A DNA stretch of 64,000 bases from JAAEPI01 sp965212145. Lineage in GTDB: Bacteria; Bacteroidota; Bacteroidia; Cytophagales; Cyclobacteriaceae. Positions 44,982 to 53,416 of this stretch are shown here, piece by piece. Made by a program: the position numbers and the translations under genes. How positions within the stretch are numbered: the stretch's first letter is position 1; each line of letters opens with the position of its first letter. The notes beneath the pieces were generated by a model. It saw only the letters and a list, made by a program, of their open reading frames with translations. It was not told where the DNA came from and did not search any database. The DNA lies in the NCBI GenBank assembly GCA_965212145.1, contig CBDBUY010000009.1, forward strand, positions 186,001-250,000. The letters are read 5' to 3'.

Positions 44982-46364
44982 ATGAGCGCCAGAGGAAATT
45001 TCTCAAATAGATTAGGATTCATTTTAGCTGCGGCCGGTTCGGCTGTGGGACTAGGAAACATCTGGAAATTTCCCTTCGAAGTGGCCGATGGAGGTGGTGC
45101 GGCTTTCGTATTGGTCTATTTGATCTTTGCTTTTGTGCTGTGCTTTCCTGTTATGGTCACAGAAGTGGCTATAGGTAGAAAAACGGAAAAAAATCCAATT
45201 GGAGCATTTACGGCCCTTGGCTTTGGACGCTGGAAGTTCATTGGTTTTCTGGGCATTCTGTGTGGGGTGCTCATATTGTCATTTTACAATGTAGTAGCCG
45301 GATGGGCTTTTGGTTATTTCCTCGAAATGATCATGGGTAACTTCGATATCGGGACCCGTTTCGGAACATTCACAACTGACATTTTTAAAGTGGGTGGTTA
45401 CGCCATAGTTTTTATGTTTATGACAGCCTTCATTGTATCTAAGGGCGTGTCAGGTGGAATAGAGAAGCTGGCAAAGATTTTAATGCCGACCCTAATCGTA
45501 ATGATTCTGGCCTTGGTCGCTTACTCTTTGACACTTCCCAATGCTATTGAAGGATTGAAGTATTATTTGATTCCGGACTTCTCAAAACTCGGAGATGTGA
45601 ATACGCTGGGCGGGGCACTTCGTCAAGCTTTCTTTTCGCTTTCACTTGGGATGGGAGCCCTGATTACTTATGGATCTTATCTTGGTAAGAAAGAAAATAT
45701 CGTGGCTTCTTCGGCATACATCACCTTGATGGATGTTGGGATTGCTTTCATTGCTGGCTTGATGATGTTTCCATTAGTGGCGTATAATCTCGGTGGTGAC
45801 ATGGAAAATGTCCAAGGAGGTGCTGGGCTCATCTTCGTCACGCTTCCAGGTGTGTTTGAGACCCTTGGACCGACTCTTGGGGTCATTGTAGGAGGTTTCT
45901 TTTTCTTGCTTTTGTCTTTTGCGGCTCTGACCTCCACGGTTTCTTTGCTAGAGGTACCAGTCTCTTACGTAGTGGATGAATATAAAGTCGGACGAACCAA
46001 AGGCGTGATCATCATGGCTTTGATCATTTTTGTGGTGGGTATTCCGTCATTATTAGGTAACGGCTACAGTGACTTTTTCTCCAACGCATTTGTCCTACCT
46101 TCAAGTACAGATTTTATGACATTGGTTGGTTTCATCACCGATACATTGTTGATGTTTGGTGGCTTCTGGATTGTGTTCTTTGCAGCTTACATCTGGAAAA
46201 AGGAAAACCTGGAGGAGGAGATTACTCAAGGCTATGCTGGATTTAGCACGAGTCGAGTGAAAATGTTTCTCAACTTTGCGATTTCTTATCTATGTCCGGT
46301 GTTATTGGCGTTCTTATTCATCATGGTGGTGATGAATAACTTCTTCGGAATATCAATTATTTGA
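44982..46364 (+). CDS. Sodium-dependent transporter (NSS/SNF family)
   Basis: 460 residues, about 11-12 membrane helices. The first helix has the family block FSNRLGFILAAAGSAVGLGNIWKFPF with the unwound GxG sodium/substrate site; further helices follow to residue 455. Members carry amino acids or related compounds together with sodium ions. The substrate is unknown. A near-consensus -7 (TATCTTTA) lies at 44955-44962. The last 12 bases overlap the convergent next gene. Confidence 0.93.
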   Translation: MSARGNFSNRLGFILAAAGSAVGLGNIWKFPFEVADGGGAAFVLVYLIFAFVLCFPVMVTEVAIGRKTEKNPIGAFTALGFGRWKFIGFLGILCGVLILSFYNVVAGWAFGYFLEMIMGNFDIGTRFGTFTTDIFKVGGYAIVFMFMTAFIVSKGVSGGIEKLAKILMPTLIVMILALVAYSLTLPNAIEGLKYYLIPDFSKLGDVNTLGGALRQAFFSLSLGMGALITYGSYLGKKENIVASSAYITLMDVGIAFIAGLMMFPLVAYNLGGDMENVQGGAGLIFVTLPGVFETLGPTLGVIVGGFFFLLLSFAALTSTVSLLEVPVSYVVDEYKVGRTKGVIIMALIIFVVGIPSLLGNGYSDFFSNAFVLPSSTDFMTLVGFITDTLLMFGGFWIVFFAAYIWKKENLEEEITQGYAGFSTSRVKMFLNFAISYLCPVLLAFLFIMVVMNNFFGISII

Positions 46365-47177
46365 TTTAGGCTTCTTCACAACCTTGACGTTCTCGTTTTT
46401 TCGGAAGAGCTCTGCCTGATCTTCATTGAAGATGATATAGAATTCTCCATTTCCTAAACCAGAAATGTCTACTTCTTTGCCTGATCCGCGCAGCACGTCA
46501 AAGTTTTGATCATCGGTAACGACGTACTCACAAGACCTTGAAAGAACGAGTTTGTTACCTACCTTCTTAAAGGTGATCGGTTCAGGATAATACACGTGCT
46601 CGACTTCATGACTGAATAGCACTTCATCGTCATTCACATATTTTATCCTGAATTTGTTGGGCCCTTCTTCATAGACAGGGAAATAAGCATATTCCACTCC
46701 CCCGTAAATGCCTTTAGATTCCACTGTTTCAATCGGTTCCCAATATCCTAAGTTGAATTTCTCAATCACGTAGGTTGCCTTCTCTTGCTCACCCTTAGCC
46801 TTCCAATGAATGGAAGAGTCGCTGATCATGACCTTCTGAAAAGAAAATACGCTGTGATAGCGAATCGATTCAGGATTCAGCAGAACAGGTAGGCAGGTAC
46901 TGTCAGAATACCGGATTTTGATAGCCACAGGACTATAAGGCTGGACATTATCGAAATTTAACATGATTGCACTTCGATTATAGTTCATTCTAACCGGCCT
47001 ATCATTAATCAAGATTTCGCGGATGCAAAACGTTTTCTGCGCTGGTAAGTAAGGGTTCTGGATGAACAATGGAGTTCCTTTAAACACTCCGGAGTAGGAG
47101 ATGGAGTTGGATTCGTTTTGAGCACCGAGGCTCCCAAAAGTCAGAATCAAATAGATCAACGCCATGGCAGAGCGCAT
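46353..47177 (-). CDS. Secreted hypothetical protein
   Basis: 274 residues; signal MRSAMALIYLILTFGSLGAQ (a shorter start at 47165 is possible). Two parts can be seen: NPYLPAQKTFCIREILINDRPVRM, with a beta-type repeat, and FSFQKVMISDSSIHWKAKGEQEKATYVIEKFN, a fibronectin-III-like strand pattern. The tail GEFYIIFNEDQAELFRKNE resembles a sorting-type C-terminus, but I would not call it T9SS cargo. Function unknown. Confidence 0.72.
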   Translation of the reverse strand: MRSAMALIYLILTFGSLGAQNESNSISYSGVFKGTPLFIQNPYLPAQKTFCIREILINDRPVRMNYNRSAIMLNFDNVQPYSPVAIKIRYSDSTCLPVLLNPESIRYHSVFSFQKVMISDSSIHWKAKGEQEKATYVIEKFNLGYWEPIETVESKGIYGGVEYAYFPVYEEGPNKFRIKYVNDDEVLFSHEVEHVYYPEPITFKKVGNKLVLSRSCEYVVTDDQNFDVLRGSGKEVDISGLGNGEFYIIFNEDQAELFRKNENVKVVKKPKSNN

Positions 47178-47330
47178 CGCAAGTCGTGCATTGTGATTTC
47201 AATTTCAAGTTACAGAAACTAATCGCGATTTGTTTCATGCACTGGCAGCTATTCTCTAGGCTGAAAAATAAATATAGAATATATAGGGGAAATAATTGTA
47301 CTTATTGACTAATTCTCAAATCACGCACTT

Positions 47331-47531
47331 ATGAGATTCATTTGGTACAACCCCGACTTGGAAGAATACGAAATCGGAGAGCTTCATGATTACCATGTGA
47401 CCGTAAGCACCAGCCCAAACAAAGATCGATTCGAAGTGGTGTATGAAATGGAGGAGGATGAGAACCCTCAACTTGGACAAAAAATCGTGTCCAGACTGAA
47501 CAAGGCCAGAGCCTGGTCCGCAGCTTATTGA
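47331..47531 (+). CDS. Small hypothetical protein
   Basis: 66 residues: MRFIWYNPDLEEYEIGELHDYHVTVSTSPNKD, compact, acidic, with many aromatic residues and a strand-rich pattern, ending LNKARAWSAAY. It has a natural ATG, good length and no opposing ORF of note, and the composition is that of a folded small protein. No family recognised. 45 bases before the next gene. Confidence 0.6.
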   Translation: MRFIWYNPDLEEYEIGELHDYHVTVSTSPNKDRFEVVYEMEEDENPQLGQKIVSRLNKARAWSAAY

Positions 47532-47576
47532 AAGTCTATTTGCTGATGTCGGCTCGGTGATTAACTTAGCCGACTA

Positions 47577-48203
47577 ATGAAATCTACCCTCCCAGTAATT
47601 TTAATTTTTCTTTTGATTGGGTGCGCACCAAAAGCGATCACCTATTTTCTTGAGGAGGAAGCACGTCTGGAACAATACCAAACTTACCGGATACTTAACA
47701 CCAAATTGGAGCGCACCAATCTGAGCAAAGACGGACGAGAGGTGCTTGATATTCTAGAATTGGCCATCAGGGAGAAGATGAGGGAGCGAGGATTTGAAGA
47801 ATCTAATTTGGGTCCCGATGTGATTTTACGTTATGAAATAGTCACTAACCAATTTACCGAGGGCTCAAACAATGGTCCATTCGGCCCCCCGGTTTCATCT
47901 CGTACTTTTATGGAGTCTTTGATCATCATTGATTTATTGGATGCCGAGAGGAGGAAGATGTTTTGGCAAAGCAGCTACGACATGCGACAGGAAAAGCGAG
48001 ATATCAAGCAAGAGCAGGCTGTGGAGCGAGCCGTAAGCGAGATATTTTTCACCTTCCCTTATAAGGCCGGAAGTAGAGAAGTTGACGAAGAGCTCGCCGA
48101 CTACAAGTCCGGACGAAAGAAACTGAAAGCCAGACAAAAAGAGGAGAAAAAGGCTCAGAAAAAGCTGGAAAAGCAACAGCGCAAAGAACGAAACAGCCTA
48201 TGA
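47577..48203 (+). CDS. DUF4136-type lipoprotein
   Basis: 208 residues. Lipobox FLLIGC (Cys16), then LEQYQTYRILNTKLE, ILELAIREKMRERGFEESNLGPDVILRYEI, IIIDLLDAERRKMFWQSS, and AVSEIFFTFP, which is the DUF4136 fold. The C-terminus is long, basic and coiled (KSGRKKLKARQKEEKKAQKKLEKQQ), longer than usual. The stop overlaps the start of the antiporter gene by 4 bases, so translation is coupled. Confidence 0.83.
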   Translation: MKSTLPVILIFLLIGCAPKAITYFLEEEARLEQYQTYRILNTKLERTNLSKDGREVLDILELAIREKMRERGFEESNLGPDVILRYEIVTNQFTEGSNNGPFGPPVSSRTFMESLIIIDLLDAERRKMFWQSSYDMRQEKRDIKQEQAVERAVSEIFFTFPYKAGSREVDEELADYKSGRKKLKARQKEEKKAQKKLEKQQRKERNSL

Positions 48204-49600
48204 CAGATTACGATTTTTGGTCTGTCATACCTCCCGTCATTGCGATCGCGTTAGCGATCGCAACTCGTCAGGTTATTTTCTCCTTACTTGTTGGATTATT
48301 CGCTGGTTGGCTGATCATTGATGGAGGTAATCCACTCAGAGCATTTTTGTTGACACTGGATGGTCTTGTTGATGTATTCTCCAGCGCAGGAAATACCCGG
48401 ACGGTCATTTTTACTTTGTTAATAGGAGCGTTAATCCAGCTAATTCGTCATGCCGGAGGAGTAAGTGGTTTCGTGGCGTGGATCGGGCGGAGATTTGCTA
48501 ACAGCGAAAGGCCTACCAACAAATTGCAAGCTGGGGCAGCATTAACCGGATTCCTGATTTTTATTGAATCCAACATTTCGATCTTGACTGTAGGAACAGT
48601 TTTCCGACCGCTGTTCGATAAGTACAAAATGTCTCGGGAGAAGTTGGCCTACTTGGCCGATTCGTCTTCTGCCCCCTCGTGTATCCTTTTCCCTATCAAT
48701 GCCTGGGGGGCCTATATCATGGGTCTTTTGGCCGTTTACAACATTGATCCACTTCAGGCCCTGGTGTATTCCATTCCATTTAATTTCTATGCCATTCTCA
48801 CGTTGATTCTGGTGTTCTGGGTGGCATTTAGTGGTTGGGAAATTGGCCCCATGAAGAACACTCAACCGGTGAAGGAAGAAGTAACCGAAGAAAGTCAGGA
48901 GACCGGAAAAGCACGTGACATGTTGTTGCCTTTGCTGGTGATGGTATTTTCCATGCCATGCTTTCTGGTTTACACGGGTTGGAGTGCCGAGTATACCGGG
49001 ACTATGGGAGGCAAGATCATGGAGAGCATCGGGAATGGTTCCGGATCACAGGCGGTGATGTATGCCGTGACTTTGGCAGTGGTTTTTGCTGCGGTTAAAT
49101 TTTCTATTGCCGGGAAACTGAACATCAAAAGTTTCATTGATCAATCACTGACGGGAATGGGGGAGATGATGGTCATGGCCATATTGATGGTCTTGGCCTT
49201 TGCGATTGGGAATCTGTGTAATGAACTAGGAACAGGGCTGTATGTGGCCGATGTGACCAAGAGTTGGTTATCCCCATCGCTAGCACCTGCCTTGATCTTT
49301 GTCACGAGTTGTTTTATCGCGTTCTCAACAGGGACGTCCTGGGGTACGTTTGCGATCATGATGTCTATAGCTATGCCGCTGGGAATTAGCATTGACGCCA
49401 ATCTCTACCTGATGATTGCGGCTGTGCTGGGAGGCGGTGTTTTCGGGGACCACTGTTCGCCCATCTCTGATACTACTTTGATCTCCTCCATGGCTGCAGG
49501 GTGTGACCACATTGACCATGTGCGCACGCAACTTCCGTATGCCCTGATTACTGGAGGGCTTACGGTGATTTTGTATTTAGTGGCTGGGGTATTGCTATAA
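48200..49600 (+). CDS. Na+/H+ antiporter, NhaC family
   Basis: 466 residues with about 11-13 membrane helices (e.g. VIAIALAIATRQVIFSLLVGLF; LTGFLIFIESNISILTVGTVFRP; AIMMSIAMPLGISIDANLYL). Motifs FSTGTSWGTF and GDHCSPISDTTL are typical of the NhaC/ArsB-like IT superfamily member NhaC. It exchanges sodium against protons, so it fits a marine bacterium along with the NSS and pyrophosphatase genes. A perfect inverted repeat (48240-48263) lies near its start. It is followed by a terminator. Confidence 0.92.
   Translation: MTDYDFWSVIPPVIAIALAIATRQVIFSLLVGLFAGWLIIDGGNPLRAFLLTLDGLVDVFSSAGNTRTVIFTLLIGALIQLIRHAGGVSGFVAWIGRRFANSERPTNKLQAGAALTGFLIFIESNISILTVGTVFRPLFDKYKMSREKLAYLADSSSAPSCILFPINAWGAYIMGLLAVYNIDPLQALVYSIPFNFYAILTLILVFWVAFSGWEIGPMKNTQPVKEEVTEESQETGKARDMLLPLLVMVFSMPCFLVYTGWSAEYTGTMGGKIMESIGNGSGSQAVMYAVTLAVVFAAVKFSIAGKLNIKSFIDQSLTGMGEMMVMAILMVLAFAIGNLCNELGTGLYVADVTKSWLSPSLAPALIFVTSCFIAFSTGTSWGTFAIMMSIAMPLGISIDANLYLMIAAVLGGGVFGDHCSPISDTTLISSMAAGCDHIDHVRTQLPYALITGGLTVILYLVAGVLL
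48240..48263. repeat. Inverted repeat with two GCGATCGC octamers inside nhaC
   Basis: Arms TTGCGATCGC / GCGATCGCAA around GTTA, perfect 10 bp, in the codons for AIALAIA of the first membrane helix. The octamer GCGATCGC is the HIP1 core known from cyanobacteria, but two adjacent copies could simply follow from the repeated Ala-Ile codons. Could form an mRNA hairpin 40 bases after the start codon. Confidence 0.5.
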
Positions 49601-49603
49601 AAA

Positions 49604-49627
49604 AATCCCCATCGCATGACAGGGATT
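49604..49627 (-). terminator. Terminator between nhaC and the basic protein gene
   Basis: AATCCC (49604-49609) pairs with GGGATT (49622-49627). On the minus strand the stem is followed directly by a T run, so it best serves the minus-strand gene; it can also act weakly for nhaC. Confidence 0.65.
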
Positions 49628-49652
49628 CCTTCTTGAGTTTCCGGTTAGGGAA

Positions 49653-50021
49653 TTAGTCTTCTTTTTTCTTCGGAGCAGCCTTTTTCTTAGCAGGAGCTTT
49701 CTTCGCCTCAGCTTTTGGCTTTTCTTCTTTCTTTTTGGCTGGAGCTTTTTTGGCTGCTGGCTTCTTGGCCTCTTTTTTCTCCTCTTTCTTTTCTTCTTTG
49801 GCAGGTGCCTCTACGGCTTTTGCTTCAGCAGCTTTCGTTTCTTTAGCCTCTTCTTTCTTAGCTTCAGCTTTCTTGTCTTTCTTAGCGAATTCGGCCTTGA
49901 TGGCTTCTATGTCCACATTTTTGATCACTGGAGCCTGGTTCAAACTCTTGATTCGTTGAACTCTTGCTTTTGCCTTGGTCTTATTTCTTCGTCCCTTTCG
50001 CTCTAATCTAGTAACAGCCAT
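49653..50021 (-). CDS. Histone H1-like lysine/alanine-rich protein
   Basis: 122 residues from ATG 50021. The head MAVTRLERKGRRNKTKAKARVQRIKSLN and the following PVIKNVDIEAIKAEF look conserved and structured; the last 75 residues are almost entirely K, A, E and P (AKKAPAKKK-type repeats) as in bacterial H1-like DNA-binding proteins of the Hc1/HctB kind. The likely role is binding DNA or RNA. The frame is open upstream into the hisS promoter region, but ATG 50021 is the only start with the conserved head. Function not proven. Confidence 0.72.
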   Translation of the reverse strand: MAVTRLERKGRRNKTKAKARVQRIKSLNQAPVIKNVDIEAIKAEFAKKDKKAEAKKEEAKETKAAEAKAVEAPAKEEKKEEKKEAKKPAAKKAPAKKKEEKPKAEAKKAPAKKKAAPKKKED

Positions 50022-50066
50022 TTCGAGGTGCTTTTTAAAATTGAGGTGCAAAAATAGGAGTTTAGG

Positions 50067-50074
50067 TAGTTTTG
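50067..50074 (+). promoter_or_regulatory. hisS promoter -7 box
   Basis: TAGTTTTG, exact TAnnTTTG, 17 bases before the hisS ATG; TTG (50041-50043) lies 23 bases upstream. Same spacing as the leuS promoter. Confidence 0.58.
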
Positions 50075-50091
50075 CCCAAACATTTTTTTGA

Positions 50092-51438
50092 ATGGCGACA
50101 AGAAAACCCGGTCTTCCCAAAGGTATGAGAGATTTTGGCCCTGAGCAGTCAGCAAAAAGGGGCTATATCATCGATGTGATCAAAGACATTTACAAAAAAT
50201 ATGGCTTCAATGAGCTGTCCACACCAGCCATGGAAAACCTCAGCACATTGACCGGCAAATATGGAGACGAAGGAGACCAACTATTGTTCAAAGTCTTGAA
50301 TTCAGGGGATTACCTATCCAAGGTTCCGGAAGGGGCAGACGATTCAAAATCAATGCTAGAGCATATTTCAGAGAAAGGGTTGAAGTACGATCTCACAGTA
50401 CCATTTGCGAGATACGTAGTGACTCATCAGCATGAAATCACCTATCCGTTCAAGCGGTTTCAAATTCAGCCGGTTTGGCGGGCGGATAGGCCCCAGAAAG
50501 GCAGGTACAGAGAATTTTATCAGTGCGATGCGGATATTATCGGATCTACGTCCATTTGGAATGAGGTGGAGCTAACACTTCTCATTCATGATGTTTTTGA
50601 ATTGCTTGAACTCAAGGATTTTGTGCTCAAAATTAATCACAGAGGCATTCTCAATGCGCTGGCCAAAGAGTTTGGTATGGAAGGTCAAGAGATGGCGTTT
50701 TGCATTGAGCTGGACAAGCTGGATAAAATAGGAGCAGAAAAGGTCAACGAAAATCTTTCCGCGTTAGGGGCGGACGAATCGAAGGTATCAGGATTCCTCC
50801 AGTCGCTGGAGAACAGTGAATCAAATGCTTACAAGCTAGCTGGACTGAGTGATCAGTTTGGAATTGAGAATTCGAGTTTGAAAGAATACCTCGACACACT
50901 GGAATCTTTGGAACGCCAAGGTATGAAAGTAGAATTAGACTTGAGCTTAGCCAGGGGCTTGACCTACTATACGGGGATGATCTTTGAAGTGAAACCTACT
51001 TCCGTGAAAATGGGCAGCATTTGTGGTGGTGGACGATACGACGACCTGACAGGGGTATTCGGATTGCCGGATGTTTCGGGCGTTGGGATTTCTTTCGGAT
51101 TGGATCGTATTTATGATGTGATGGATGAACTTGGACTGTTCCCAGCAGAATTGACAGAGAATCTGGATATTTTCATCGCTCACCTGAACGAAGACTGTTT
51201 CCGTCACGGACAGAAATTGGTGATGAAATTGCGACAAGCTGGAATTGCGGCTGACATCTTTCATGAGGAAGCCAAAGTGAAGAAGCAGTTCAACTATGCG
51301 GATAAAAACGCCGCGAAGCACGTGCTGGTCATAGGAGAGGAGGAAATCAATTCCGGTAAGTATGGCGTGAAGGACATGAAATCCGGCGAGCAGGCTAATT
51401 TGACATTGGACGAGATAATTGCTCGATTTGCAAAATAA
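50092..51438 (+). CDS. hisS: Histidyl-tRNA synthetase
   Basis: 448 residues, class II synthetase. Start MATRKPGLPKGMRDFGPEQ; motif 2 region FQIQPVWRADRPQKGRYREFYQCDADI, histidine-binding block LARGLTYYTGMIFEV, motif 3 part GVGISFGLDRIYDV, and a C-terminal anticodon-binding domain (LDIFIAHLNEDC). It is the only hisS in the window and essential for translation. The opposing gene's upstream frame is not coding. Confidence 0.97.
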   Translation: MATRKPGLPKGMRDFGPEQSAKRGYIIDVIKDIYKKYGFNELSTPAMENLSTLTGKYGDEGDQLLFKVLNSGDYLSKVPEGADDSKSMLEHISEKGLKYDLTVPFARYVVTHQHEITYPFKRFQIQPVWRADRPQKGRYREFYQCDADIIGSTSIWNEVELTLLIHDVFELLELKDFVLKINHRGILNALAKEFGMEGQEMAFCIELDKLDKIGAEKVNENLSALGADESKVSGFLQSLENSESNAYKLAGLSDQFGIENSSLKEYLDTLESLERQGMKVELDLSLARGLTYYTGMIFEVKPTSVKMGSICGGGRYDDLTGVFGLPDVSGVGISFGLDRIYDVMDELGLFPAELTENLDIFIAHLNEDCFRHGQKLVMKLRQAGIAADIFHEEAKVKKQFNYADKNAAKHVLVIGEEEINSGKYGVKDMKSGEQANLTLDEIIARFAK

Positions 51439-51465
51439 GACCGACTTTGTACGTTGAAGGTTGAG

Positions 51466-53076
51466 ATGAGGTGCATATCGTTGATGCTAGTATTTTTCAC
51501 CCTGCAGGCGCTGGGTCAAGCGACCAGTCAGGAAGGCCGCTATTCGGTCGATTTTAATAGAGGATGTGCACCACTGACCATCAATGTGACAGAACATGAT
51601 GGCTTTGGTGATATAGCACGGCAGTACTATTATTTTGAAGGTGCAGATCCGACCAACTCTAAAACACATACCTATACTACAGCTGGGGTTTACACCTTGG
51701 TCCAATTGGTGGGAATCAATGTAGATCCCAAAACAGACACGTTGATCATAGAAGTTCTTGAGCCACTTGTACCCAAATTCGATTACATCAAATGCGACAA
51801 TCGCCAGGTTCAGGTAACCATCGATGATCAAAACTATCCTGATTATGAAGTGACTTTTGCCGGGTCATCCTCTGTTACCTTGAAGGATCAGGAATCCTCG
51901 GTATACTCATTTTCCCATGACGATCCGCTTTCGATTGACGTACGAGGTATCCACGTTAATGCGGCTGATAATTGTCCTGAAACTTCAATAATACTACCGG
52001 AAGTCATTGATAACTTGGATGCTCCTTCAGTGCAGAGTGCTGGTATTTTACAATACTGTGAAGACAGTTTTGGGCTGACCCTGACCAGTTCGCCAGATGA
52101 GGACGTTCGCTATGAAATCGAACTCAATAGGAGCAATGGGCTTTATCAAACCATCTGGCAAGGTGAGTTCATGTCCGATCTTACCCTCACTGAGATCGTC
52201 TTCAGCGCTATCGAGTCCAGTTTCTGCGTACGCGTAGTGGCCAACAATGTGTGCGACGGATCACGGATTATCGGTGAGTCCTTTTGCCAGAACATCGATG
52301 AAGGTGCACTTGATCCCGTAAGGAATCTTTATTCAACTTATCAAGGCAATGACGTTTTGATTTCACTAGATGAGGCTGCAGGGGGAGAATTCTTGTTTGA
52401 GCGATCATTCAATCAATCGACGTTCTCCAAGTTGTCTGAGTCCACAGGAAACTACCGGGACGAAAAGGCTTTTCTTGGCAGACAATATTTCTACAAAGTT
52501 AGTTTTCTGGATTCCTGTGATGGTAATTGGGGATTGAAGCAGACGTCACCACCTTTCATCAATGCAGCAGAAACGCAAAAAAATCGATTCGATGTTTCCT
52601 TTTCCCCAGCGGTTCACCAGCTGGATGAGACGTTTTCCTATCAGGGAATCTTGACTGGCAATGGCGGATCAGAGACAATTGACTTCAGCGGGAATTCATT
52701 CCAGTTTGGGTTATCCCCAGAACTCGGCGAAACACAAACTTTGATTGTAACCGGACTATCGGACAATTTCTCCGTTCAAAGCAATTCGTTGACATTTGAG
52801 TTTGAGTTCATCGTCCACGTACCCAAGGCGTTCACACCAAACGGGGATGGGTTGAATGACCGATTGGAATTTTTTGGCTTGGGAGAAGCACAAGGCGAAC
52901 TGAAAATTTATACGCGCTGGGGACAACAGATTTATGGGGAAATCTCCTCAGCACCGTCCTGGGACGGACGAATCAACGGGAAAAAGGCCGATGAAGGCGT
53001 ATATATTTACGAAATCTCAATCCCGCAAATGGCCAATCACATTCAGAAAGGTACTTTTGCTTTAATCAAAAACTGA
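51466..53076 (+). CDS. T9SS type B cargo protein with gliding-motility C-terminal domain
   Basis: 536 residues from ATG 51466; signal peptide MRCISLMLVFFTLQALGQ. A PKD-like domain (about 20-105; CAPLTINVTEHDG), beta-sandwich domains in the middle, and a C-terminal sorting domain PKAFTPNGDGLNDRLEFFG, then LKIYTRWGQQIYGE and DEGVYIYEI, which is the type B sorting signal (CHU_C) for type IX secretion. It is therefore exported through T9SS and held on the surface. It has no known enzyme motif. A GTG/TTG further upstream is not needed. Confidence 0.88.
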   Translation: MRCISLMLVFFTLQALGQATSQEGRYSVDFNRGCAPLTINVTEHDGFGDIARQYYYFEGADPTNSKTHTYTTAGVYTLVQLVGINVDPKTDTLIIEVLEPLVPKFDYIKCDNRQVQVTIDDQNYPDYEVTFAGSSSVTLKDQESSVYSFSHDDPLSIDVRGIHVNAADNCPETSIILPEVIDNLDAPSVQSAGILQYCEDSFGLTLTSSPDEDVRYEIELNRSNGLYQTIWQGEFMSDLTLTEIVFSAIESSFCVRVVANNVCDGSRIIGESFCQNIDEGALDPVRNLYSTYQGNDVLISLDEAAGGEFLFERSFNQSTFSKLSESTGNYRDEKAFLGRQYFYKVSFLDSCDGNWGLKQTSPPFINAAETQKNRFDVSFSPAVHQLDETFSYQGILTGNGGSETIDFSGNSFQFGLSPELGETQTLIVTGLSDNFSVQSNSLTFEFEFIVHVPKAFTPNGDGLNDRLEFFGLGEAQGELKIYTRWGQQIYGEISSAPSWDGRINGKKADEGVYIYEISIPQMANHIQKGTFALIKN

Positions 53077-53080
53077 TGCC

Positions 53081-53416
53081 ATGTTTGATATGATGAAAAT
53101 GATGGGCAAAGTCAAAGAAGCCCAGGAAAAGATGAAGGAAGCGCAAGCCGAACTAGCGGGGATCACCGCTCAGGGATCGGCCGGAGGAGACATGGTCACG
53201 GTAACCGCCAATGGCCAGAAACAAATTATAAGCATCGAGATAGATGACGTGGTGGCGAATGGTGGCGACAAACAAATGATGACCGATCTGATCATTGCTG
53301 CCAGTAACAAGGCAATCGATGAAGTCTCGATCAAGGCTCAGGAGCATATGCAAAAAGCAACCGAAGGGATGCTGCCCAATATCCCCGGACTTGATCTTGG
53401 AAGCATGATGAAGTGA
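53081..53416 (+). CDS. YbaB/EbfC family nucleoid-associated protein
   Basis: 111 residues: MFDMMKMMGKVKEAQEKMKEAQAELAGIT, typical helical tweezer start; VTVTANGQKQIISIEID and a C-terminal helix with DEVSIKAQEHMQKATEGMLPN. It binds DNA as a dimer. Members commonly lie near dnaX/recR; here they are absent and it sits between a surface-protein gene and a glycosyltransferase gene. The last four bases overlap the next start (ATGA). Confidence 0.92.
   Translation: MFDMMKMMGKVKEAQEKMKEAQAELAGITAQGSAGGDMVTVTANGQKQIISIEIDDVVANGGDKQMMTDLIIAASNKAIDEVSIKAQEHMQKATEGMLPNIPGLDLGSMMK

Noticed and set aside
50022..50120. Upstream extension of the H1-like protein frame
   Set aside because: It covers the hisS promoter and start; the conserved head begins at ATG 50021.
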